Shown here one piece after another: positions 25,821 to 33,080 of a DNA stretch of 43,610 nt (its first letter is position 1; each line of letters begins with the position of its first letter). The translations under genes and the position numbers were made by a program. Under the pieces are notes generated by a model that worked only from the letters and a program-made list of their open reading frames with translations, was not told where the DNA came from and searched no databases. Location: contig JAIBBZ010000040.1 of assembly GCA_019694435.1 (NCBI GenBank), positions 1 through 43,610 on the forward strand. Direction: 5' to 3'. Origin of the DNA: Pirellulales bacterium (GTDB lineage: Bacteria > Planctomycetota > Planctomycetia > Pirellulales > JAEUIK01).

Positions 25821-26777
25821 GTGACCACGCACGAAGGCCTGAACGAACGCGCCGCACGACTGGTCGATGCCCTCGTGGCTGACGCCGCGCGGCTGCGCAT
25901 CGCCGTCGAACGCGAACCGCACGGCGGCCGCGTGATCGATTGCGGCATCGCCGTCGAAGGCGGTCTCGACGCGGGTGTCCGGCTGGCCGAGATTTGCCTG
26001 TCGGGGTTGGGCCACGTCGATCTCGTGCCGGGTCTGCCGGCAGTGGGCCCCAGCGTCGACGTGGTCGTGCGCACGGACCACCCCCTCGCCGCCTGCATGC
26101 GCTCGCAGTACGCCGGCTGGCAGTTGGCCGAAGGCAAATTCTTCGCCATGGGCTCGGGCCCCATGCGGGCTGCGGCTGCCAAGGAACCGTTGTTCGAGCG
26201 GATCGGCGGCCGGGAAAGTGCCCAGCGCGTTGTGGGCGTGCTGGAGACACGGAGCCGGCCTCCCGAAGCGATCTTTGCCCGTATTGCCGGCGAAACCGGC
26301 GTGCCGCAAGACGCCGTCACCCTGCTGGTCGCGCCGACGGCGAGCCAGGCCGGCACTTTGCAGGTGGCGGCGCGCAGCGTCGAAACGGCCTTGCACAAGC
26401 TGCTCGAACTGGATTTCGCTGCCGAGCGGATTGTCAGTGGCTGGGGCCGCGCGCCGTTCCCTCCGGTGGCCAAGAACGACCTGGCCGCCATCGGCCGTAC
26501 GAACGACGCCGTGCTGTACGGCGCCGAAGTCGTGCTCTGGGTGCGCGGCGATGATGCGTCGATCGAGGCGATCGGCCCGCGCGTGCCCAGCGGCGCTTCG
26601 CCCGATTTCGGCCAGCCGTTTGCCGAAATCTTTGCCCGCTATGGCCACGACTTCTACAAGATCGACCCGCATTTGTTCAGCCCTGCGGTCGTGACCTTCG
26701 TCAATCTCGACACGGGCCGCACGCGATCGTACGGGCAGTTGCGCGGCGACGTGCTTGCCCAATCGTTCGGCGACTGA
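25821..26777 (+). CDS. mch: Methenyltetrahydromethanopterin cyclohydrolase
   Basis: A 318-residue protein, the usual Mch length (about 315-320). Recognised family sequence includes the LVPGLPAVGPSVDVVVRTDHP block, YAGWQLAEGKFFAMGSGPMRA, GWGRAPFPPVAKND with AIGRTNDAVLYG, and a C-terminal DFYKIDPHLFSPAVVTF. Mch interconverts methenyl-H4MPT and formyl-H4MPT in the cytoplasm. In bacteria this is part of the H4MPT-linked formaldehyde oxidation route shared with methanogens. GTG 25821 gives the family length; the frame is open to 25758 but that part shows no homology. An ATP-grasp ligase follows after 37 bp. No fae, mtdB or fhc genes are in the window. Confidence 0.93.
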   Translation: MTTHEGLNERAARLVDALVADAARLRIAVEREPHGGRVIDCGIAVEGGLDAGVRLAEICLSGLGHVDLVPGLPAVGPSVDVVVRTDHPLAACMRSQYAGWQLAEGKFFAMGSGPMRAAAAKEPLFERIGGRESAQRVVGVLETRSRPPEAIFARIAGETGVPQDAVTLLVAPTASQAGTLQVAARSVETALHKLLELDFAAERIVSGWGRAPFPPVAKNDLAAIGRTNDAVLYGAEVVLWVRGDDASIEAIGPRVPSGASPDFGQPFAEIFARYGHDFYKIDPHLFSPAVVTFVNLDTGRTRSYGQLRGDVLAQSFGD

Positions 26778-26814
26778 GCTACGATCGAGCGCGCTTCGCG
26801 CGGGGAATCGCCCT

Positions 26815-27687
26815 ATGCAGATCGGCGTGTTGGCATCGCCCGACAGTTGGTACCTGGCCGATTTGCGCCGCGCAGCTCACGCTGGAGAAACCATCCTCGC
26901 TGCAGAATTCTCACAGCTCGCTTCGCGCATCGACGGTCAAGGCGAGCGCATCTCGGCCGCCGGCGTCGAGCTCGATCGACTCGACGCGGTACTGGTACGC
27001 AGCATGCCGCCGGCCTCACTCGAGCAGGTCGTCGTGCGGATGGACATGCTCGCCAGGCTCGCGGCCGAGGGAGTTGCCGTGATCAATCCGCCCCGGGCGC
27101 TCGAAGGAGCGATCGACAAGTACCTGGCCACCAGCCGCCTGCGCGGCGCCGGACTGCCGACGCCGCGCACCGTGGTGTGCGAATCGCCCGAAGCGGCCAT
27201 AACCGCCTTCGAGGCGCTCGGCGGCGACGTGGTCGTCAAACCGTTGTTTGGCTCCGAAGGGCGCGGCCTGGCGCGTCTCCAGGACCCGGCCCTGGCCGAA
27301 CGCGCCTTTCGCATGCTCGCGCAGTTGCGGGCCGTCGTTTACCTGCAGGAATTCCTGCCGCACGAAGGCTACGACATCCGCGTGTTTCTCTGCGGCAACC
27401 ACGCGCTCGCCATGCGGCGCAGCAACCCGCACGATTGGCGCACCAACGTCAGCCGAGGCGCGCAGACGAGTATCGAGCCCTTGCAGCCGCGCTTGTTGGA
27501 ACTGGCCGAGCGGGCTCGCGAAGTGATGGGGGCCCCGGTCGTCGGCGTCGATTTGCTGCCGGCCCGCGATGGGCAGACATACGTGCTCGAGGTCAACGCC
27601 GTGCCCGGCTGGAAGGCTCTGGCGGCGACGCACCAGGTCGATGTGGCCCGCCTGGTGCTCGATTTCGTGCACACGCAGCGCCGCTAG
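26815..27687 (+). CDS. RimK-type ATP-grasp ligase (H4MPT-associated)
   Basis: A 290-residue ATP-grasp protein. Its N-terminal pre-ATP-grasp domain (about 1-95) is followed by the ATP-binding core with DVVVKPLFGSEGRGLARL, YLQEFLPHEGYDIRVFLCGN and the Mg-binding end YVLEVNAVPGWKAL. RimK-like ligases add amino acids, often glutamate, to a carboxylate. MptN-type members glutamylate tetrahydromethanopterin, and a RimK-like gene commonly accompanies H4MPT genes in methylotrophic bacteria. Placement 37 bp after mch supports such a role, though the substrate is inferred. ATG 26815 is preceded by GGGGA at about 8 nt. Confidence 0.87.
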   Translation: MQIGVLASPDSWYLADLRRAAHAGETILAAEFSQLASRIDGQGERISAAGVELDRLDAVLVRSMPPASLEQVVVRMDMLARLAAEGVAVINPPRALEGAIDKYLATSRLRGAGLPTPRTVVCESPEAAITAFEALGGDVVVKPLFGSEGRGLARLQDPALAERAFRMLAQLRAVVYLQEFLPHEGYDIRVFLCGNHALAMRRSNPHDWRTNVSRGAQTSIEPLQPRLLELAERAREVMGAPVVGVDLLPARDGQTYVLEVNAVPGWKALAATHQVDVARLVLDFVHTQRR

Positions 27688-28133
27688 CACTGCCCGCAAC
27701 ACGACATCTTGTGGCGACGCGGCAAAGCGGGCCCAAAATCATCCATTTGCTTGCCACGCGCCTGCAGCAGGGCTAATTTCCGCCCAAGCCGTTCGCGTGG
27801 ACGGCAACATCGAGCAACGAAGCGCTCACTGCACGCTTGACCGGTTAGGACTGCGATCCACTCCAGGTTGCAGTCGGTGCGATCTCGCGGTTGGCTGAAG
27901 GATTGGCCACCGGCAGATCGTGACGCGTGCGGCGCAGCTTGGACGAACGTCACGGATGACCTTCTCTTGCCACTCGTCGGCGCAACGCACCGCGTTTTTG
28001 CAAGCGGCTCTCCGCGCGCAGCCCGCAACCCGGGTCTGCGACGTTCCCCAAGACTTCGCCACGAGCGCAGCGCTGCCTCGGGCCATTTTGTCTTCAGGGG
28101 GGACACAGGACGTGTCCCAGAAGGAGCCGAACT
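27688..28133. other. 446-bp intergenic region
   Basis: No coding sequence or known RNA is recognised. Near its right end is a 7-bp hairpin GGGACAC (28100-28106) with GTGTCCC (28112-28118), just before the AAGGAG ribosome binding site of the next gene. It could affect translation initiation, but nothing else supports this. Confidence 0.4.
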
Positions 28134-28889
28134 GTGAAGTCGAAGCCACTCATCGGAATCAACGCCGACTATCGCGCCGCAGCCAAGGATTCGCCGGCCT
28201 TTAGCTTTGTCGCCGCGGGCTACGTCGATCGGATCATTGCTGCGGGCGGGATTCCGGTCGTGTTGCCGCCGTTGGCCGAAGAAGACGACATCCAGCAATT
28301 GCTCGACACGCTCGAAGGCGTCGTGCTGGTGGGCGGTGCCGATCTCGACCCGCGCCGCGACGGGTTCATGTTGCATCCGTCGATGCGGCTGCTCGACCCG
28401 CGCCGCGAGGAATTCGACCGCATGCTGACCCGGCTCTCCGTGCAGCGCCGGATGCCGGTGTTGGCGATCGGCGTCGGGATGCAGCTCTTGAACCTCACGG
28501 CCGGCGGCAATCTGTTCTTGCACGTGCCCGAGGATCTGCCCAAGGCCCTGCCGCACAAGGACCCGCTCGACCCGAATCACCGCCACGGCCTGGAAGTGGT
28601 GCCGGGCACGCTGATGGAGCGCGTCTTCGGCGAGGGCGAGGTGCGCGTCAACAGCATGCACCACATGGCGATCGACCAGCTTGCGCCTGGCTTCATCGTC
28701 TCGGCCCGCGCCCCGGACGGCGTGATCGAAGCGATCGAGAGCGACGATCCGTCGTGGACGGCCTTTGGCACGCAATTCCATCCGGAAGCGGCCAGCGCCT
28801 CGGCCCTCGATCAGCGGATCTTCGAGGAATTCGTCGCGGCAATCCGCGGCGTCGTACTGACGGTGATGGACGAAAGCCTCGCGGCGTAG
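28134..28889 (+). CDS. Peptidase C26 / class-I glutamine amidotransferase-like protein lacking the nucleophile
   Basis: A 251-residue protein related to gamma-glutamyl-gamma-aminobutyrate hydrolases (PuuD-like). Family features are the N-terminal IGINADYR, GVVLVGGADLDPRR, and the C-terminal FGTQFHPEAAS with H216 and E218 of the catalytic triad. The nucleophile elbow, normally G-x-C-x-G-x-Q, reads AIGVGMQ, so the catalytic Cys is Gly at residue 113 (codon GGC). The hydrolase activity is therefore very likely lost, although the fold and the other two triad residues are kept. GTG 28134 follows AAGGAG at 8 nt. A strong terminator lies 37 bp after the stop. Confidence 0.85.
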   Translation: MKSKPLIGINADYRAAAKDSPAFSFVAAGYVDRIIAAGGIPVVLPPLAEEDDIQQLLDTLEGVVLVGGADLDPRRDGFMLHPSMRLLDPRREEFDRMLTRLSVQRRMPVLAIGVGMQLLNLTAGGNLFLHVPEDLPKALPHKDPLDPNHRHGLEVVPGTLMERVFGEGEVRVNSMHHMAIDQLAPGFIVSARAPDGVIEAIESDDPSWTAFGTQFHPEAASASALDQRIFEEFVAAIRGVVLTVMDESLAA

Positions 28890-28926
28890 GCCTGCGAAAA
28901 GGTCCCTCTTCGGTCCTGAATACAGG

Positions 28927-28964
28927 CGCAGCGCACGGCAGCAGGCCGTGCGCTGCGTTTTTTT
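28927..28964 (+). terminator. Rho-independent terminator after the C26-like gene
   Basis: Perfect 13-bp stem CGCAGCGCACGGC (28927-28939) and GCCGTGCGCTGCG (28945-28957) with a 5-nt loop, followed by seven T residues (28958-28964). It stops plus-strand transcription before the convergent DJ-1/PfpI gene. No T tract serves the opposite strand. Confidence 0.93.
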
Positions 28965-28976
28965 CGTCTCGGGCGA

Positions 28977-29558
28977 CTAGGCTACCTGCGTGCCTAACTG
29001 CCCGAGCAGGGCCTTGATCCACGAGTGAATTCCCGGCCAGGCCGGCCCGGTGATCAGGTTGCCATCGACGTGCACGTTGTCCAGGCTCGGCGACGGCTCG
29101 ACCCAACGGGCCCCAGCCGCGACGACGTCGGGTTTCACTGCCGGATAGGCCGTGCACGAGCGGCCGCGCAGCACGTCGGCCGCCACGAGAATTTGCGGCC
29201 CGTGGCAAATGGCCGCCAGCGGCTTCTTGCCGCCGGCGAAGGCCTGCGCGATCTCGATCACCCGCGGATTCATCCGCAGATACTCGGGGCTGCGTCCGCC
29301 CGGAATGACCAGGGCGTCGTAGTCCTCGACTTTGACCTGGGAGAAGTTGGCGTTGAGCACGAAATTGTGCCCGCGCTTTTCGCTATACGTCTGATCCCCT
29401 TCGAAGTCGTGGATCGCGGTCGGCACCGACTGGCCAGCCTGTTTGTCGGGGCATACCGTATCGACGCGATGGCCAACCAGCAGCAACATCTGGTACGGGA
29501 CCATCACCTCGTAGTCCTCTACGAAATCGCCGATGAGCATCAGGATTCGCTTCGACAT
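28977..29558 (-). CDS. DJ-1/PfpI family protein
   Basis: A 193-residue protein with the DJ-1/PfpI fold. E14 lies in the first loop (GDFVEDYE) and the nucleophile elbow is AICHGP with C118 followed by H119. It also has VIPGGRSPEYLR, and GPAWPGIHSW at the C-terminus. Family members include glyoxalases/deglycases and proteases; the exact activity cannot be assigned. ATG at 29556-29558 (MSKRILMLIGDF) is used. An in-frame start at 29627 would add 23 residues without homology. Confidence 0.92.
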   Translation of the reverse strand: MSKRILMLIGDFVEDYEVMVPYQMLLLVGHRVDTVCPDKQAGQSVPTAIHDFEGDQTYSEKRGHNFVLNANFSQVKVEDYDALVIPGGRSPEYLRMNPRVIEIAQAFAGGKKPLAAICHGPQILVAADVLRGRSCTAYPAVKPDVVAAGARWVEPSPSLDNVHVDGNLITGPAWPGIHSWIKALLGQLGTQVA

Positions 29559-29772
29559 TCCCGGCAGCCCTTTCTTGCGAGCACTTCGCGCGGCCCGGCG
29601 AGCCGCGAAGAAAAACAGACAAAACAAATTGGGGAATCTACGTCACGATTGCCGATAGGTGAATTCGGGCGCTCGAGCAAGACCTGAAGGACCACGTTCC
29701 CGACAGGTCGGCGACGGCGCGTGGCGCGATCACTCCCCTTCCTTCTGCTTGCGCACGATGGGTTTCTCCGCC

Positions 29773-30405
29773 ATGATCAGTGCGACAAGACCTCAGTTGG
29801 TGATCGTAGCCCGCGCGCATTGCGGCCGACAAGAAGGTACGTGGGAATTCACCCTACGGACTGCCGATGGTGAAGAGGTCTTCAAGGCCGGCGATGTCGA
29901 GCCCGGGGTCACCGGCGAGCGGCTCGAGCTGCTCACGGTCGTCCGGGCGCTCGAAGCGCTCGACCAGGCCTCGTGCGTAACGGTGATCACCGACAGCCGG
30001 TACGTCGACCGGGGCGTGCTCCACGGTTTGGCCGAATGGCGCCGGCAAGGGTGGATCTGGGAATGCTTTGGCGAGTGGACACCCGTGAAGAACAGTGACC
30101 TCTGGCAACGGCTCGATCGGGCCTTGGAAGTTCACCAGGTGACGTTCCGCCGGCTGCGGATCGACGCCCCGCATGCCCTGCACGGAACGCACCGCCCAAC
30201 CGATTCGCATCGCGATCGGGTGCGGCTCGAGCGCCCGAACCCTGCCGCGCGAACCTCGGCGCGGCCCGACGAGCCGCTCGCGAAGCGTCGCCTGCGGCCT
30301 GCCCCGGTAGCTCGGCGGGACGCTCCTGCCGTCGAGCACGCCGAGTTGCTGGCCCCGTTGCGCCGGGTTTTGAATCGCATTCTCGACGGCCTCGCCCCCG
30401 CCTGA
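29773..30405 (+). CDS. RNase HI-like protein with an incomplete active site
   Basis: A 210-residue protein. Residues about 8-135 align with RNase HI: GERLELLTVVRALEAL, VITDSRYVDRGVLHGLAEW with RRQGWIWE, and PVKNSDLWQRLDRALEVHQV, the last nearly identical to the family consensus. Of the four catalytic acids, E52 and D74 are present. The first Asp (FTDGSC in E. coli) is replaced, with R14 in VARAHC, and the final His/Asp loop (GHAGHPENERCD) is not recognisable. RNA cleavage by the normal two-metal route is therefore doubtful. A basic, low-complexity C-terminus (about 140-210) could bind nucleic acid. The start is uncertain between ATG 29758 and ATG 29773. Confidence 0.75.
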   Translation: MISATRPQLVIVARAHCGRQEGTWEFTLRTADGEEVFKAGDVEPGVTGERLELLTVVRALEALDQASCVTVITDSRYVDRGVLHGLAEWRRQGWIWECFGEWTPVKNSDLWQRLDRALEVHQVTFRRLRIDAPHALHGTHRPTDSHRDRVRLERPNPAARTSARPDEPLAKRRLRPAPVARRDAPAVEHAELLAPLRRVLNRILDGLAPA

Positions 30406-30550
30406 CCACGCCAAACCGCCCGCCGCCCTGAATCGCAAGTCGTTCGCTGCCAAAGACTTGTCGTCCGGTGCGTCCAAACGGCCCCTGGACGACATCCGCC
30501 CGGCAATCGACAATCGCCACCAACACAAGATGTGCATCAAGGAGGTTCCG

Positions 30551-32764
30551 ATGCGGACGAGCGTCGGCCTGGACATGATTGGTCAATTGGTCGAAGGCCG
30601 CCACGAGAACCCGGCAGCCGTGCTGGGTCCGCATGAGATCGAGGCCGAAGGCCGGCGAGCGCTGGCCGTGCGGGCGTGGTTGCCGCATGTCCGCCAGGCG
30701 TGGGTCCTCGACCATGCCCATGCGGGCGCGGTCCGGCCGATGCGGCGGATACATCCGGCAGGATTGTTCGAAGCGATTTGCCCCTGGGACGAGCGTCGTA
30801 GCCCCGCGAGGTATCAATTGCAGACAGCTAACGAAGACGGCACCAAGGCGATCATGCACGACCCCTACGCGTTCCCCTGCGCCCTGACCGACTACGACCT
30901 TTACTTGCTGGCCGAAGGCCGCCACTGGCGCAGCTACGAGAAACTCGGGGCCCACCTGCGCACCTTCGATGGCGTGACGGGCGTGCAATTCGCCGTCTGG
31001 GCGCCCAACGCCACGAGCGTGAGCGTCGTCGGCGACTTCAACCAATGGGACGGCCGTCGCCATCCCATGAAGAAACACATCCCCAGCGGCTTCTGGGAAG
31101 TGTTCATTCCCAATGTGCCCGAAGGCGCGCTCTACAAGTACCAACTGCGCCACGGTGGGGAATTGTTCGAAAAGTCCGACCCTTACGGATTTGGCGCCGA
31201 GGTGCCGCCGCGCACGGCCTCGAAGGTGGTCAACCTCGAGGCGTACCAATGGAAAGACGCCGACTGGCTGGCCCGTCGTCCGGTGGGGCAGGCCCTGAAC
31301 CGGCCGATGAGCTTCTACGAAGTGCACCTGGGTAGCTGGAAACGGCCCGGCGACAATCCGAACGGCTGGCTCGACTACCGCGAACTGGCGCATCAACTAG
31401 TGGCGCATTGCCGCGAAAACGGCTATACGCACCTCGAGCTGTTGCCGGTGAGCGAGCACCCCTTCTCCGGCAGCTGGGGCTATCAGACGGTCGGCTACTA
31501 TGCCGCCACGAGCCGCTACGGTTCGCCCGAAGATTTCATGTACTTCGTCGATTACTGCCACCAGCACGACATCGGCGTGTTGATCGACTGGGTCCCGGCT
31601 CACTTCCCGCGCGACGGCCACGGCCTGCGCCGCTTCGATGGCACGGCCCTCTACGAGCATGCCGATCCGCGCCAGGGCGAGCACCGCGATTGGGGGACGC
31701 TGATCTTCAACTACGGCCGCAACGAGGTGGCCAACTTCCTGCTCTCCAATGCCCTGTTCTGGTGCGAGAAGTACCACATCGACGGGCTGCGCGTCGACGC
31801 GGTCGCGTCGATGCTGTATCTCGACTACAGCCGCGAGCCGGGCGATTGGATTCCCAACGAATTCGGCGGCCGCGAGAACCTGCAGGCCGTGTCGTTCATC
31901 AAAACGTTCAACGAGCAAGTGCATACCCAATACCCCGGCGTGTTGACCGTGGCCGAAGAATCCACGGCCTGGGCCGGCGTGTCGCGGCCAACCTACGTCG
32001 GCGGTCTGGGCTTCAGCCTGAAGTGGAATATGGGCTGGATGAACGACACGCTGCGCTACATGCGCAAGCAGGCGATTCACCGCGCCTTCCACCACGACGA
32101 ACTGACCTTCAGCCTGATCTACGCGTTCCACGAAAACTTCGTGCTGGCCCTGTCGCACGACGAAGTCGTGCACGGTAAGGGGTCGCTCCTCGATCAGATG
32201 CCCGGCGACTTGTGGCAGAAATTTGCCAACCTGCGGCTGCTCTACGGCTACATGTGGACGCACCCGGGCAAGAAGCTGCTGTTCATGGGTGACGATTTCG
32301 GCCAGTGGAACGAGTGGAACTACGACACGTCGCTCCAGTGGGACCTGATGCAATGGGACACGCACCAGGGGCTGCAGCGCATGGTCGGTGACCTGAACAA
32401 ACTCTATTGCCGCGAGCCGGCCTTGTACGAGGTCGACTTCGACCACACCGGCTTCGAGTGGATCGACTGCCACAACAACCGCGAGAGCGTGCTGGCCTGG
32501 TTGCGCCGCGCGAGCGATCCGCAGGACTTCGTCGTCGTGGCCCACAACTTCACGCCCGTACCGCGCCAGGAACACCGCATCGGCGTACCCTGGGGCGGCT
32601 GGTACGAAGAGATCTTCAACACCGATTCGGCCTACTACGGCGGCAGCAACCTGGGCAACGGTCCGGGGCGGATGGCCGACGAGATTCCCTGGCACGATCG
32701 ACCCTACTCGTTGAAGGTCACGCTGCCTCCCTTGGCGACGATCATCTTCAAGCCTAAGCAGTAG
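30551..32764 (+). CDS. glgB: 1,4-alpha-glucan branching enzyme
   Basis: A 737-residue GH13 enzyme, the normal length for long-form GlgB. It has an N-terminal CBM48-like region (about 15-100), a second CBM48 (about 125-225: QFAVWAPNATSVSVVGDFNQWD), the catalytic barrel and a C-terminal beta domain. Catalytic residues by motif are D416 (GLRVDAVASMLY), E469 (VAEEST) and D537 (LSHDEVVHGK), with the same spacing as E. coli D405, E458 and D526. It forms alpha-1,6 branches in glycogen. ATG 30551 is fixed by AAGGAGG at 30538-30544; the frame is open from 30458. No other glg gene adjoins it. Confidence 0.97.
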   Translation: MRTSVGLDMIGQLVEGRHENPAAVLGPHEIEAEGRRALAVRAWLPHVRQAWVLDHAHAGAVRPMRRIHPAGLFEAICPWDERRSPARYQLQTANEDGTKAIMHDPYAFPCALTDYDLYLLAEGRHWRSYEKLGAHLRTFDGVTGVQFAVWAPNATSVSVVGDFNQWDGRRHPMKKHIPSGFWEVFIPNVPEGALYKYQLRHGGELFEKSDPYGFGAEVPPRTASKVVNLEAYQWKDADWLARRPVGQALNRPMSFYEVHLGSWKRPGDNPNGWLDYRELAHQLVAHCRENGYTHLELLPVSEHPFSGSWGYQTVGYYAATSRYGSPEDFMYFVDYCHQHDIGVLIDWVPAHFPRDGHGLRRFDGTALYEHADPRQGEHRDWGTLIFNYGRNEVANFLLSNALFWCEKYHIDGLRVDAVASMLYLDYSREPGDWIPNEFGGRENLQAVSFIKTFNEQVHTQYPGVLTVAEESTAWAGVSRPTYVGGLGFSLKWNMGWMNDTLRYMRKQAIHRAFHHDELTFSLIYAFHENFVLALSHDEVVHGKGSLLDQMPGDLWQKFANLRLLYGYMWTHPGKKLLFMGDDFGQWNEWNYDTSLQWDLMQWDTHQGLQRMVGDLNKLYCREPALYEVDFDHTGFEWIDCHNNRESVLAWLRRASDPQDFVVVAHNFTPVPRQEHRIGVPWGGWYEEIFNTDSAYYGGSNLGNGPGRMADEIPWHDRPYSLKVTLPPLATIIFKPKQ

Positions 32765-33080
32765 CGCCCCCCCGAAGGCACTAAGCCGATCTGAGTCCAA
32801 GCAGGCGTAAAGCTTGCGGCCGGTTATTCCTTTGCCGGCACGGCACGGTTCAGGCTTGCGAAATATTCATTCCCCCGCACCGTTCGCGTGTAGGCAAACG
32901 CCGGCACCTTCGTAAAATCAAACGAAGGAGTGTGCTCTCGGTCGTTTGCCGCGGGGTGCCTCGAAAAACGGCTTGCAGATGCAAGCCGCCGCCCGCCTCT
33001 TCGGGCCACCTCGCTGACCATCTTTTTTCTTGGGTAGCCGACGGGGGAATGCCTCCGGCCGTCGCCCAGCGAGGTATCTA
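32765..33080. other. Structured intergenic region before the Gly/His-rich gene
   Basis: 316 bp without a gene, containing several inverted repeats. These are CCTTCGT (32907-32913) with ACGAAGG (32922-32928), an exact 8-bp stem CGGCTTGC (32969-32976) with GCAAGCCG (32981-32988) and an AGAT loop, and a short GCCCG/CGGGC pair just after it. A T-rich stretch TTTTTT lies at 33023-33028. It could be a structured 5' leader or a terminator-type element; no known riboswitch was recognised. Confidence 0.5.

Noticed and set aside
27868..28137. Possible small gene upstream of the C26-like protein
   Set aside because: An 89-codon frame with no ribosome binding site, no domain and biased composition; the region is better left as intergenic.
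29987..31396. 469-codon minus-strand frame
   Set aside because: Overlaps the RNase HI-like gene and the 5' part of glgB, both well supported on the plus strand.
31397..32800. 467-codon minus-strand frame
   Set aside because: Antisense to the catalytic barrel of glgB, whose active-site residues are all in place.
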